Of a stretch of DNA of 64,000 nt, positions 1-12,905 are shown in pieces. Made by a program: the position numbers and the translations under genes. This DNA is from Persicaria tinctoria (Eukaryota > Streptophyta > Magnoliopsida > Caryophyllales > Polygonaceae): positions 40,933,373-40,997,372 of the forward strand of contig JBANSL010000008.1 in assembly GCA_037127255.1 (NCBI GenBank). The letters are read 5' to 3'. The notes below the pieces were generated by a model. That model was not told the DNA's origin, made no database searches, and saw nothing but the letters and a program-made list of their open reading frames with translations. Every line of letters begins with the position of its first letter. Positions within the stretch are counted from its first letter, which is position 1.

Positions 1-267
1 CATGAAGGCATGAACTGTAGTTTTGAAACCTATTTCAATGTATTGAAAGGTCTAAGATAAACACCAAATACAGTGACAGTTTCAGAAAATAATGTGCCTC
101 GAGAAGCCTAAGGAAGTAAAGGTTAGCAGTAACATTCAAAACTACTAATCTAATCGAGATCTCGTTGATCAAATAACCAATAAATCGAGTAATTCCGTAA
201 CTAGAATTCAAATCGGAATATCAAGGGGAGGAGAGACAGAAGCAAATTACCGTATGGGAATGAAGGA
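1..267. other. Flank with no recognised gene
   Basis: No convincing open reading frame, repeat or RNA gene was seen here. On the minus strand there is a possible splice donor close to 250 (ACGGTAATTTGC), which could suggest a leader exon, but nothing confirms transcription. Confidence 0.3.
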
Positions 268-495
268 TGAGGAAAATTTTAAATTGGAAAAAAATGGAAT
301 AAAATTAATGATAGAAACGCGGTCTCAAACCGCGTTTCTTTCATTAATTTTATCCCGGATGAATAATATTTATATATTCAATATTATTAATATTTTTTTA
401 ATTAGAAACGCGGAACTATACCGCGTCTCTCTATTTTTTGTTTTTTTGTTTTTTTTTTCCTTTTCTTTTTTGCAGATTCAACTTTGGACGGGATG
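268..495. repeat. Left arm of a palindrome-rich inverted repeat
   Basis: This AT-rich stretch contains two hairpin-forming palindromes with the half-site GAAACGCGGT: 314-338, and a less perfect one at 405-428. Its reverse complement closely matches 12368-12555, including the spacer that holds CATCCGGGATAAA. The two arms therefore form a long inverted repeat around the GC-rich DNA and the LTR element between them. No canonical terminal motif (CACTA, TAGGG or GGG) was found at the outer edge, so the superfamily is not settled; a foldback or non-autonomous TIR element is the simplest reading. Confidence 0.6.
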
Positions 496-576
496 CAACC
501 CTCGTTCGCAGACGGTTGCGCCACCGCCGCCGCCGCTCTCATCCTTCACGGTCTGCCCCGGCGCCCTGGTCTCCGA
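496..576. other. GC-rich fragment left of the LARD insertion
   Basis: This is GC-rich DNA (CCGCCGCCGCCGCTC and similar) unlike the AT-rich arm beside it. It is interrupted at 576/577 by the LTR element and probably continues at 11928. It resembles the 5' leader or first exon of a plant gene, but it cannot be identified. Confidence 0.4.
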
Positions 577-3500
577 TGTAAAGGCTCGGATTTTCAAATC
601 TTAATTTTTCGGAAAAAGGAAAATAAAAATGAATTTAAATTGGATTTAAAACTCGTTTAGCGGATTCCGACCGGAATAGAAAATTTAGCGAACGATTTCC
701 GTCATTTTACCTCGAAAATTCAAAATAATTATCGTAGTATTATATCCTTTTCGATTTTATAAATCTAATTGATCGAGAAAGCGAGAGTCGGGGAAAATAA
801 CATTTGAGAACTAATTGTAGGATCCAAAATTCACGTATTCGGGATTTATTCCGGGTATTGGTTTTCACCAATTCAACACACAATCCCTCACCCACTCCCA
901 TCACTCACCTTACCCATCAAATTCAACCCACCCCCTCACCCTGTCATTCACTCATCGTCATCACCCTCACATGCTCCTTGGGTCTTCTTCATCACCTCTC
1001 ACCCTCATGTCGCCATCTCCACCTCCCATCACCGTTCTCCATTTCAGCAACCACCTCCGACGTCGCATCTTCAAACCACCACACACACACCCCCTCCCTC
1101 CTCCTTTCTCGAAGATCAGCAGCAGCAACATCCACCCACACCACCTCCGACATCCGCCGCCGCCACGACGCCGCCCAGGAGCCCTCCGGCGCCACCGTGA
1201 GCCACCGGAGCTCCACCTCCTCTGTTCTAGCACGAATAAGGTTCCGATAAGACGTTCTTCTTCGTTTTTGATCGGAATCATCCCCGAGCTTCACCATCAC
1301 GCTCACCCATACCCGATGCAGGTCCGACGAGCCATCGCGAGCCAACGACGACGCCCAAAACTCCGATCGAGAGCTCCGAAGTCGCGAACATCCTCGGTGA
1401 GCTCCTGATCTTTTCTTTCCCTCCTCGTTCGGTTCGTGAATCCTTGTTTGCTTAGGCTAGGCGGGGGGGGGGGCATGTTTGAGAGCTGAGTGCAGGGAGG
1501 TGGGCGAGCCCAAGAGCTCCAGTGAGCTCGAGGGCGGCGAGGCAAGCTCCGGCGAGGCTATGCGAGGATGAGGCTGTGAGCGAGTCTCCGAACGGGAGTA
1601 TGCTGCAAGCTTTGAGGACATCCAGGTGAGAGCGAGTTCATGGAGTAGCGAGCAAGAGCGTGAAGCCGTGAGTGCAAGGAGTCGGTGCATCTCGGCGTCG
1701 ATCCTTGCAGGCGGGAGAGGGGAGTCTTCGACTTTCAAATGAAGGAGATGAGCTGTGGGGCCCTGTCCAATCAGCACCCGTAGGCCCAACTCCTTGTTTT
1801 GTTGATTATTGAAGTGGTTGGGTTTAGGTGGGTTCGATTCGGTTAGGTTCAGTTGGATTTAAATGGGTTTGATTTGGTTTTGGTTATCCGTTTATTTATT
1901 TAACTAATTAGCAGAAATAAAATTATTATATATATATATACACACACAATATTAATGGAGGTTTTAAGAGATAAAATATTATTTTTGGAAAATTTTAAGG
2001 GTTGGTTTATTAAATAAAAATGATCGGGATTTTAGGAGATTTGGAAATAATTTGAAAAAGTGTTAAATAAATGGTATTTAAAATATCATGTAATACTATT
2101 TGAAATTTTAAATATATTATTGGGACTTAAAGATTTATAAAGAATTTGGAAAAGAATTTCAAGGTTGGAAGGTAATCTAATAAATAAATTTAAAAGGGAT
2201 TTTGGCGAGTATTTTCAAGGGTCGGAATACATAACTATTTATCTGGGATTTGAAATGGTTTTGCAACTAACTGGGGAATAAGACTTATTCGAGGACTAAC
2301 TAGCATGATAATATGATCGTTTGACTAATAGTATGATATGCATGACTAATAGCATGACTTGTGGTGAAATACTATATGAGATTAAATGTTGGATGATTAT
2401 GACGATCTAGTAGGACTTTATATCACAAAAATTATGTCTTATGATTTTGATGAACCGTTGAGGTATATGCGGAAATGATGTACATGAACATGCAGAATTG
2501 GTTGAATGATTTATGGAGAACGATGTGGTCTTAAGAAGCGGATGATGCGATGAAATGACTTTCATAATATGTTACTTGTTCTATTGCTTGAGGTGTGCTT
2601 GAGTGCTTAATAGTTGGATGTAGACTTATGTATATTCCATTATGTACTAGGTGATACTCTGTGATTGTGCATACTGTGTGCTGGATTCTCCTGTTGCCGA
2701 TCTGCTAGCCAGGTAAGTCCTCCGGGGCTTACTCAGTAACCAGTATCTCATGCCTGATGTGTCATATAGTATGTAGGTGTTGCATATGCATAAGATCATG
2801 TCATGTAATATCATGCTTAGGAATTGCATTTACGAATGAGCATCCTTATTTTGTATGCGTTTGAATACAAAACGGCTGTTATCTGTGAGTACTAGAGTCC
2901 TTGCTAGAGTCATAGGGCAGCCCAGCTTCATCGGGTGTTGTCCTTCTCGGGTCATTTATATATATCACGAGATACGAGATGGGCATGAGATATGATATGA
3001 TGATGAGATATGATATGATGATGAGATTTGATATGATTACAGCATCGAACTGGCCAGTCTCCATCCTATCTGTAAGGGGGGGGGGGGGGGGTAGAAGAGG
3101 GATATACCACTTGGTATTCTTTGTTAAGGCCTTCCTCAATATTCTGCGCATATGAATTAGGAGCATGATAGTGTGGTTTTATTTCAGTACTGCATGAAGG
3201 CATCCTTTATTCTAGGTATAGGCGTATTATATGTCCTCAGCGCGATCAGAGGACCCGCGGGCGGACTCTTGGCCTGACTTGGTGGTATAGTTTCAGGTAC
3301 CCGATACACTGCTTGATTTTGTGCTATTATGACGGGGTTTATTCATATGGCGGAGAGTGAGTGTTTGAAACCTGACTTCACCAGATTCACGCTTTTGGGA
3401 TTTCTCCCTAATTATACTCTGTTTTGACCCGGCTCTGCCGTGGCACTGGTTGTATCACTTTCAGAACTTATGCCCTTTGCATGATAAAGGATTTCCCGCA

Positions 3501-3693
3501 TTGTAGACTTAGGACAGGTACAGGGATTTACCCCGGGGTTTTCAACGGACCTTCCAGATTTGGGTGCGAAATCCCACTTTAAACTATACATCTTCGATTT
3601 AAAACCTTCAACCTGTACTCGGGGCGCAAGATCCCAACGAGGGGTTTCATCCCTCGAAACGTAACTCGGGAATCATAATCCCGGGCCGTTACA
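577..3693 (+). repeat. 5' LTR of the LARD element
   Basis: It starts TGTAAAGGCTCGG and ends CCCGGGCCGTTACA, with inverted ends TGTAA/TTACA. It contains a GC-rich block (about 1000-1700), a short TA/CA microsatellite (1928-1948), GATATGAT repeats (2985-3035) and a G tract (about 3077-3094). It differs from the 3' LTR by scattered substitutions and by length at these simple repeats, so the insertion looks fairly young. Confidence 0.85.
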
Positions 3694-3697
3694 AAGG

Positions 3698-3711
3698 TGG
3701 TATCAGAGCTG
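3698..3711 (+). promoter_or_regulatory. Primer-binding site (initiator Met tRNA type)
   Basis: TGGTATCAGAGCTG lies 4 bases after the 5' LTR. TGGTATCAGAGC is the classic plant retrotransposon site complementary to the 3' end of initiator methionine tRNA. It fixes the element's orientation as plus. Confidence 0.85.
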
Positions 3712-6700
3712 AGGTTTTGCAATCCAAGTACAATAGGTTGAAGAGGTTTTGAAAATCGCCCAATGTTTTCAAATGGTTTTGGAAAATATTTTATAAAGGG
3801 CAAAATGAATTTAATTGGACTTAAAACCTAAAATGAATAAAGGGGAAATAATATCGTGGTTAGAGACCCAAGCGGTAGACATCCCTTATGGATGTAGAAT
3901 TCGGGGAACGGTAGACAAAATACTAGCTTTTATTTACAGATGGGCATAGAAGACTCCAAGGAACACCACGGAGGTTGGAGTGTTGAGTTTGGAGGCCGTG
4001 AGGTTTTGCCCCTCCGGTAAGCCGTCCCTCGAAGGACGGCATAAATCGTCTCTATGCTTACGTTTATATATGTACATATATATGCAATTGGGCCTCAGGG
4101 CGATCCTCCTCGAAGAGGATCATATTAATCTTGTTGACTGCTTCCGTGATGAGTGCTCTATTTTGCTTAGGATAGCGAACTAATCAGTACGCCTTGACTT
4201 GAGTCATGTGTTGAATAACTGTGCAAACGGGATAGTGGGAGAAAACCTTGTTCTTATGTAATCGGAATTCATGTCTTGTCGAAATAGCCCTTTCATAATT
4301 CAAACCCCCTAATGGTTCCGACTCTATCATCCGCCCCACCAAAACATCTAGGCATGTTAGCAAGGGTCGAGAAGCATCCGCTCCCCCTGTTTAGAGTCTT
4401 GTTTTGTACCCCACCATCGATGCTTATATCGAGTCTCGTACTTGTGGTTTGGGTTCTTTCACGGGAAATTTGGGTCGTTCAATTAAATACCTTCGGAAAT
4501 CGTGTAAGATGTGAGGGTTACCTGAATATGTTAGTGGGAGTGAGGATTTAAATCGTTTCGAGATAGAAGTGAGTTTTCCTATGGAGTCATCCCTTTCGAT
4601 CCTCGTAATGACCAACCATGTCTTCTTGCCACAAGAGTCTAAACACGAGTTCTACCCTCACCTCTCGGAAACGACGTGAATGTCCTTGTGTCAAGCGAGT
4701 CATACTAGCATCCCACGGGAAAACGGGGTGGTGAATCGGTGATTGTCCTTAGAGAATTCTATCAAGTTATAATGATGGCCTCCTTGTGATTTCATGAAAT
4801 TGTATATTGGTATAATTCAGCATGACTTGCCTAGTACCTGACATGGTTGCACTTATGAGTAGATGTATGTGCCGTATGTATCGAATCCCCGTGATTACTG
4901 TCTTCTTATGTACTAGGTCCAGGATAGTGTGGTCAACTCTCGTTACATGTTTAACACGTGAATCAAATCACTTAGCATGCCAGATTAACCTAATTAGACC
5001 TCATTGACTGTGTACATGTTTAATGAGTATTGCTAGTATCATGTAAGACACATACCTCTCAGTTATAGGCCCTCATATGATTGTGTGACGTCTTAGTCTT
5101 ACTATGTGAATATGGATGTATTTGATGAGATAGTTGCTATACCAACTCCGCATGAACTGACCATACCCTTAGCATGATTTTTAGGGTGCATCTTAGCATG
5201 CTTGCCTCAATCTTGCAATATAATTTCTTGCTTATGTGTGTATCTAAATTGAGTGATAAGTCGTGCATATGACATCTTGTGATGTTTGCTAGGTCTTGCA
5301 TAACTTATGCCATATATGTCCCATGTCAGTCTGTGCATACATGTTCTTAGTCTGTTAAGCATGATTGGTGAATGAAATGATAGGTTGCTAGCTTGGTCTG
5401 CGCACACATAAAGATGATTATATGAACATGTTATGAATACATAAATCGATATCCCTTGAGATAGGTGCATACTAGGGTGAAATAACGTGATGATATCTCT
5501 TCATTTTTTTCCTTATGTGTTTGCGTGCCACAATTATAAGGGCATCGTTGTAACTCTTGGGTTAGGATCTTGTCCTTGGTCTCGTTGTCCCTAGTCATGG
5601 TCCATGTCTGAACCCTTAAGGAAGTTGTGTCGCCCGCCCTTGTCTCTCCCCTATCTCCATAACTTCTAACCCTTGCAATCCCTCGATGAGCCCCGACATG
5701 CAAGAAAGGACCGACGACCAAGTGGCACCATAGCAGCGCAACGGAAATGTGATGGGTCCATGACCCATAGACCACAAGACTGACGTCGCCAAAAGTATAC
5801 AAATGACGAACACATTTGAAAGATGGTAGCCGCGTACGTGATTCTCTTAGATGACTCAAGGAAGAACGTTCTTAATTCAAATCGTGGATTCTTCTATACT
5901 AATCGAAATTGATGTTTTGTGATAGGCCTAGAACTGACATAATTGAATGTGTGATGACGGATGTGCTGAATTGGTAGCAATGATTGCCTGACTAACTTGT
6001 TTCTATGACGATGTGCCTTGGTGCTTGGTATACTGACTTGCGGGTGAGTAGGTTCTGGGTTATATGTATGGGAGTGCTTTCTTCTTGAGCTTGAGCCATG
6101 AGATTCTTCAGTGAGACGGGTTGGAAAGTGGCAGGTGGATTAAGTTATTCGGATTGGGTCTTTGGTCGTGTGAGATGGGGTGCAGAAAGGATGCGGTAGC
6201 TTGGGTAGAGCCGAGTGAGTTGGGATGTGTGAAAGATAGTGGTCTGTGAGTATAGATGAGCTTTCAGGTAGGTCTTAGGTGAGCAGTGGGGCTAGTATGG
6301 CGAGATTTTGAGGGAGATGTCCTAGTGAGAAGTGGTAGTCTAGGTAGGTAGTGTGTGCGGGTAGTATAAGAGAGTGGTTGACTGAGGTCTGGACTAGTTT
6401 CATTAGGGTGACCTTGAGAGTGAGTGTGAGTATAGGCAGTTGGCGTAGTTCTAGAGGTGGATGAGAGAGATAGGAGTTGACCAAGGGATTCTTGAGGGGA
6501 GGTGTTGTGAGACAGATTGGTGTGCTAAAGAAGGTGTCTAGATAGTCTAGGAGCGGATCGTGGGTGGTGTCGAGGATGATCGATGAAGGAACGTTCAAGG
6601 AATCGTAGAACTTGGGACTAGGTTGTGTGTGCTGTGAGTGAGAGCAATTTCGGTAAAGGATGAGGTTGAGGAATTGCCAAGGAAGAGTAGTATGAGATTT

Positions 6701-8784
6701 CTTGGGAAATTATCGATCGGGGATATTAGGTTGTTCATATCAGGGTTGTTCGTGTGATGAGTATTTGGGGGTTGTTTAGATAGGATTGGTAATGCTTGTG
6801 GAATTTATGAGTGAAGGATTTCCATATGCGTGGTTGGAAGATTTTGGCATAGGGAATGAATCGGGATTTATGAGTGGCGGTTATTGTGGCTGTTGAGGTA
6901 TTTGAGGAGGTGCGATGAACCTTCGAGGAAAGGCTAGTAGCTAGGCAAGGATGTAGTTGAGATTCCTAGTAAGACTATGAGCATGGATTTGGGAACTAGG
7001 CAAAGCAGAAGGTATTGAGGACGCTAGAAGATAAGAGATTTTATAAGGATGGTGAAGTTGCAGTACTTAGGAAATTCAGACGAGGATGTCATAGGAGTTC
7101 GGTGAAAATGATGATCGGTATATAAGGGTTTAAGCGGTAGAGATTTCGAAGTTCGAGGAAGAGTGATCTGAGGCAATTTGGGGAAACATGCGGAGTTGAG
7201 GGAACTAGTCTAGGTAGAGTATGTTGGGAAGAGGATCTAGAGTGAGTCGGCTTGAGGGTCATGGGGATTCGTGGTTGGGAGTGCCACTAGTTGAGTTCCT
7301 GTGTTAGAATTGGTCGAGAGTATCAGGTGTAAGATGGTCAGCATGAGTTGGGTCCTTAGAGATGGATGATTAGTGAGAGTGGTTAATGGCGTGGGAAGTA
7401 TGATCAGGTTAGCAAGGTGATTCGAGACGTCTCTTTAGAAGATGATGGTCGGACGGAGTCTTGAGAGCCTAGGAAGAGTAAGCGAGATTGTTAAGAAGTG
7501 TCTAGATCGATCGTGAGAGCGGTTCAGTTGAGGACTCGGAATTTTCTATTAGAGGGTAAAGATGGGACTGATAGAGGACCCCTAGGGCAAGGACGTGTTA
7601 TATATGGAGTCTTGGTAGTAGATCGAGTTGTTCAGATTGTCGAAATGAGGGAATTTTGTGATTTGGAAACTCCGGGAGATAGTTTTAAATAGTCGAGTGG
7701 AAGGTAGGACTTGAGATTTCGATGCCGATGTGGATTGGCCCTTAGATTGCTTGATGGCATAGGAATTGGGATACCTAGTAGTTGGTTTGGGGTATTCGGC
7801 CTTGATTGCTAATATTTATGAGGCTAGAAAGATTGTATGTGAGCAGGATGCAATGGTGTCTAGAACTAGTAGTGGTTTGGGTTGGTAGACCTCGGTGAAT
7901 TTGATCTTAATGCAAGAGCTGATGGATAGTAGTCGTGTCTTGTCATGATTGATAGTTATAGGCATGTTCTCTTGAGGATGTGATCTAGCGTACACTTTAC
8001 TAAGGGCCGAATGTGGTGCGAATTCTATGATATAGACGATGTTGATTCTATGATGTATTGTCGTTGACAATAGGGAAACGTTAGTACTAACATAGTTATC
8101 CCTGAACTCGATGGAATGCTACAGTACGGAAGTAGTTGTTGCCTCTAATACGATGACGATTGGTAGTTAGAATGAGTATGATGTACTTATCTGATTGATA
8201 TAATGTGCTTATTTGATTGATATGGTGTGTAACTTCCGTGAGATGATGTGATAAATTCTACCATATATGATACGATGCTAGATATACAATGATATGTGGC
8301 TATTCTTGAGGTGATTATGCTATGCTATTAGACGTAAGGTGCTAGGGTTATTCGATGTATATATACATGATGTTTGACGATGGAAATGATAGAAATTGAA
8401 CTGTTGAACTTTGATTCTGACTTGGAACCTAAGAGGGGAATATGGGATTAGCCTTTAGAGGTGGATGGTAGGATGAATGGAGAGGTTAGAAATGCTTTTT
8501 ACTAATGCCGAACTTGAAGTTTTGAACGGTGTTTTAAAGAGGACGTTGTGATGTTTTGAGTTATGATATGACCGAGGAGTCGGAGTACGGATGTGGTAGG
8601 GGCCCATATTAGATTCTTGCTACGGTCTATTGGGGATATTATGATCACGGCAACGGTACTGTGAGGATCTCATAGGGGCACTTATGAGATGCTTACGGGA
8701 TCAATGGCATTATCCTTGGACTCACCAATTTCAATCTTCATCTCCTATTTTAAAATGATTTTAGCCTCGGGGACGAGGCTTGTT
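3712..8784 (+). other. Non-coding LARD interior
   Basis: About 5 kb between primer site and purine tract. I saw no retroviral-type domain and no long open frame on either strand. Short ATG-initiated frames here have no recognisable product. In LARDs such interiors can be conserved as RNA for packaging, but nothing in the sequence proves that here. Confidence 0.6.
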
Positions 8785-8799
8785 TTTAGAGGTGGATGA
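8785..8799 (+). promoter_or_regulatory. Polypurine tract before 3' LTR
   Basis: TTTAGAGGTGGATGA immediately precedes the TG of the 3' LTR at 8800. It follows CCTCGGGGACGAGGC, a context known from Del/Tekay chromoviruses. It is the expected start site for plus-strand DNA synthesis. Confidence 0.65.
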
Positions 8800-10141
8800 T
8801 GTAAAGGCTCGGATTTTCAAATCCTAATTTTTCGGAAAAAGGAAAATAAAAATGAATTTAAATTGGATTTAAAACTCGTTTAGCGGATTCCGACCGGAAT
8901 AGAAAATTTAGCCAACGATTTCCATCATTTTACCTCGAAAATTCAAAATAATTATCGTAGTGTGATATCCTTTTCAATTTTATAAATCTAATTGATCGAG
9001 AAAGCAACAGTCGGGGAAAATAACATTTAAGAACTAATTGTAGGATCCAAAATTCACGTATTCGGGATTTGTTCCGGGTATTGGTTTTCACCAATTCAAA
9101 ACACAATCCCTCACCCACTCCCATCACTCACCTTACCCTTCAAATTCAACCCTCCCCCTCACCCTGTCATTCACTCATCGTCATCACCCTCACCTACTCC
9201 TTGGGTCTTCATCATCACCTCTCACCCTCACGTTGCCATCTCCACCTCCCATCACCGTTCTCCATTTCAGCAACCACCTCCAACGTCGCATCTTCAAACC
9301 ACCACACACACACCCCCTCCCTCCTCCTTTCTCGAAGATCAGCAGCAGCAACATCCACCCACACCATCTCCGACATCCGTCGCCGCCACGCCGCCGCCCA
9401 GGAGCCCTCCGGCGCCACCGTGAGCCAGCGGAGCTCCACCTCCCCTGTTCTAGTGCGAACAAGGTTCCGATAAGCCGTTCTTCTTTATTTTTGATCGGAA
9501 TCGTCCCCGAGCTTCACCATCACGCTCACCCATACCCGACGCAGGTCCGACGAGCCATCGCGAGCCAACGACGATGCCCAAAACTCCGATCGAGAGCTCC
9601 GAAGTCGCGAACATCCTCGGTGAGCTCCTGATCTTTTCTTTCCCTCCTCGTTCGGTTCGTGAATCCTTGTTTGCTTAGGCTAGGCGGGGGGGATGTTTGA
9701 GAGCTGAGTTCGGGGAGGTGGGCGAGCCCAAGAGCTCCGGCGAGCTCGAGGACGGCGAGGCGAGCTCCGACGAGGTTGTGCGAGGACGAGGTTGTGAGCG
9801 AGTCTCCGAATGGGAGTATGTTGCAAGCTTTGAGGACATCGAGGCGGGAGCGAGTTCATGGAGCAGTGAGCAAGAGCGTGAAGCCGTGAGTGCAGGGAGT
9901 CGGTGCATCTCGGCGTCGATCCTTGCAGGCGGGAGCGGGGAGTCTTCGACTTTCAAATGAAGGAGATGAGTTGTGGGGCCCTGTCCAGTCAGCACCCGTA
10001 GGCCCAACTCCTTGTTTTGTTGATTATTGAACTGGTTGGGTTTAGGTGGGTTCGATTCGGTTAGGTTCAGTTGGATTTAAATGGGTTTGATTTGGTTTTG
10101 GTTATCCGTTTATTTATTTAACTAATTAGCAGAAATAAAAT

Positions 10142-10190
<49 letters not shown>

Positions 10191-11927
10191 ATATTAATGG
10201 AGGTTTTAAGAGCTAAAATATTATTTTCGGAAAATTTTAAGGGTTGGTTTATTAAATAAAAATGATCGGGATTTTAGGAGATTTGGAAATAATTTGAAAA
10301 AGTGTTAAATAAATGGTATTTAAAATATCATGTAATACTATTTGAAATTTTAAATATATTATTGGGACTTAAAGATTTATAAAGAATTTGGAAAAGAATT
10401 TCAAGGTTGGAAGGTAATCTAATAAATAAATTTAAAAGGGAATTTGGCGAGTATTTTCAAGGGTCGGAATACATAACTATTTAACTGGGATTTGAAATGG
10501 TTTTGCAACTAACTGGGGAATAAGACTTATTCGACGACTAACTAGCATGATAATATGATCGTTTGACTAATAGTATGATATGAATGACTAATAGCATGAC
10601 TTGTGGTGAATTATTATATGAGATTAAATGTTGGATGATTATGACGATCTAGTAGGATTTTATATCACACAAATTATGTCTTATAATTTTGATGAACCGT
10701 TGAGGTATATGCGGAAATGATGTACATGAACATGCAGAATTGGTTGAATGATTTATGGAGAACGATGTGGTCTTAAGAAGCGGATGATGCGATGAAATGA
10801 CTTTCATAATATGTTACTTGTTCTATTGCTTGAGGTGTGCTTGAGTGCTTAATAGTTGGATGTAGACTTATGTATATTCCATTATGTACTAGGTGATACT
10901 CTGTGATTGTGAATACTGTGTGCTGGATTCTCCTGTTGCCGATCTGCTAGCCAGGTATGTCCTCCGGGGCTTACTCAGTAACCAGTATCTCCTGTCTGAT
11001 GTGTCATATAGTATGTAGGTGTTGCATATGCATAAGAGCATGTCATGTAGTATCATGCTTAGGAATTGCATTTACGAATGAGCATCCTTATTCTGTATGC
11101 GTTTGAATACAAAACGGCCGTTATCTGTGAGTCCTAGAGTCCTTGCTAGAGTCATAGGGCAGCCCAGCTTCATCGGGTGTTGTCCTTCTCGAGTCATTTA
11201 TATATATCACGAGATACGAGATGGGCATGAGATATGATATGATGATGAGATATGATATGATGATGAGATTTGATATGATTACAGCATCGAACTGGCCAGT
11301 CTCCACCCTATTTCTAAGGGGGGGGTAGAAGAGGGATATACCACTTGGTATTCTTTGTTAAGGCCTTCCTCAATATTCTGCGCATATGCATTAGGAGCAT
11401 GATAGTGTGGTTTTATTTCAGTACTGCATGAAGGCATCCTTTATTCTAGGTATAGGCGTATTATATGTCCTCAGCGCGGTCAGAGGACCCGCGGGCGGAC
11501 TCTTGGCCTGACTTTGTGGTATAGTTTCAGGTACCCGATACACTGCTTGATTTTGTGCTATTATGACGGGGTCTATTCATATGGCGGAGAGTGAGTGTTT
11601 GAAACCTGACTTCACCAGATTCACGCTTTTGGGATTTCTCCCTAATTATACTATGTTTTGACCCGGCTCTGCCGTGGCACTGGTTGTATCACTTTCAGAA
11701 CTTATGCCCTTTGCACGATAAAGGATTTCCCGCGATGTAGACTTAGGACAGATACAGGGGTTTACCCCGGGGTTTCCAACGGACCTTCCAGATTTGGGTG
11801 CGAAATCCCACTTTAAACTATACATCTTCGATTTAAAACCTTCAACCTGTACTCGGGGCGCAAGATCCCAACGAGGAGTTTCATCCCTCGAAACGTAACT
11901 CGGGAATCATAATCCCGGGCCGTTACA
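8800..11927 (+). repeat. 3' LTR of the LARD element
   Basis: It is collinear with 577-3693. It has a longer TA/CA microsatellite (about 10144-10190) and a shorter G tract (about 11318-11324) than the 5' copy. It ends CCGTTACA and is followed by TCCGG, close to the TCCGA before the 5' LTR. Confidence 0.85.
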
Positions 11928-12367
11928 TCCGGCATCGGCTCCATCTGCCTCTGATTCCGCCGCCCTCGTCTCTCTCGTTCTCCTCGATCTGGCACCCAAT
12001 ACCACCGCCCCCTTCTCCTCCTAACTGTCACCCCTCTTCTTCCTCTCGAATTGTCCGAATCCGCTCCTCCGTCGGCCTCCTTCCTCCCCCAATTGGCAAC
12101 CAGTGTCGGAGACATCTCTATCCTCCTTCTTTCTCCCCCAATTGTTCGAATCCACACCCCGCTTGAGCAGGAATCGGAGTCGAGAGTGGGAGACTGGGAC
12201 TTCGAATCGAAGTCGGGAGTTGCTGAAATCGGTGAGGGCGCGCCGCTCCTCTCCATTCTCGCCGCCTCAATGGTCGCCCGTGCCTCCGACGTCACTATTG
12301 TTGCCTCCGACAGGTTCGTGCTCGGTCGCCTTGCTCCGGCCTCCTCTCTTCCTCTTTCGTGGTTCAA
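11928..12367. other. GC-rich fragment right of the LARD insertion
   Basis: This CT-rich, GC-rich stretch probably continues 496-576, with which it would form one block of about 520 bp before the LARD inserted. It looks like plant leader or first-exon DNA captured between inverted-repeat arms. Open frames exist on both strands, but none shows a domain I recognise. Confidence 0.4.
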
Positions 12368-12590
12368 CCTGCAAAAAAAAAACCTGTACAGAGACGTGGT
12401 ATGGTTCCGCGTTTCTACTTAAAAATAATAATAATATTGAATATATAAATATAATTCATCCGGGATAAATTAATGAAAGAAACGCGGTCTAGACCGCGTT
12501 TCTTTCATTAATTTTATTCCTTTTTTTTTCCGATATCAAATTTTCTATTGCATTAATAAAACGCGGTATGGAACCGCGTTTTTCTGTCCA
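12368..12590. repeat. Right arm of the palindrome-rich inverted repeat
   Basis: It matches the left arm (268-495) in inverted orientation. It carries palindromes at 12391-12415, 12479-12502 and 12557-12583. The one at 12479 is a perfect 24-bp palindrome centred on CTAG. The left arm's equivalent is imperfect. Confidence 0.6.
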
Positions 12591-12905
12591 ATCTGACAAA
12601 AATGAATATTTTCGTAAATAGTTTAAAAGTGTGAATATTTTTGTAATTATTTATTTTTCAGTGAATATTTTGAAAAAAAAAATCCAAAAATAGGATCAAA
12701 GTGAATTTTTAATTTGTTTGAAATGAATATTTTACTTTGTTAAAATGAATACAAAATTAAATAGGTTCGAAATTAAATTTTAGTTTGTTTGAAATGAATA
12801 TTAAGTGCACATATTTTTTTTTTTAAAAGACTTCTTTTTTTTAGGGTTCAAAAATGACTTAATTTGTACTATTGAATGTAAATGAATATTTACGTTAGCT
12901 TAAAT
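12591..12905. other. AT-rich spacer with ATGAATATTT motifs
   Basis: No gene is visible. The phrase TTTGAAATGAATATT and close variants recur here, and related phrases occur at 28460-28620 and 41640-41690. These may be pieces of one dispersed repeat or of a common background separated by later insertions. Confidence 0.35.
12898..12905. repeat. Target-site duplication of the LINE fragment (left)
   Basis: GCTTAAAT here is repeated at 13269-13276, directly after the poly(A) tract, as expected for LINE insertion. Confidence 0.55.

Larger units (their letters stand above)
577..11927 (+). mobile_element. LARD-type LTR retrotransposon, no coding capacity
   Basis: Two near-identical direct repeats of about 3.1 kb (577-3693 and 8800-11927), each running TG...CA, bound a 5.1-kb interior. 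The interior starts with a primer-binding site (3698) and ends with a purine-rich tract at the second LTR. No gag, protease, reverse transcriptase, RNase H or integrase motif appears in the interior in any frame; the longest open frames are under 150 codons and look random. That fits a large retrotransposon derivative (LARD), which moves only with enzymes from an autonomous relative. The flanking 5-mers are TCCGA and TCCGG, a target duplication with one mismatch. The end motif GGGGACGAGG before the purine tract resembles Tekay/Del-type Ty3/gypsy elements. That is a family inference, not proof. Confidence 0.85.

Noticed and set aside
577..580. Treating the LARD LTRs as a segmental duplication
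   Set aside because: TG...CA ends, primer site, purine tract and a near-perfect target duplication fit an LTR element better.
967..1545. Several overlapping open frames in the LARD LTR (and their copies at 9190-9631)
   Set aside because: They occur on both strands in all frames of a GC-rich LTR block and are low complexity; this is LTR sequence, not genes.
5431..6598. Minus-strand open frames of 107-142 codons in the LARD interior
   Set aside because: No domain, no splice support, and composition like the surrounding non-coding DNA.
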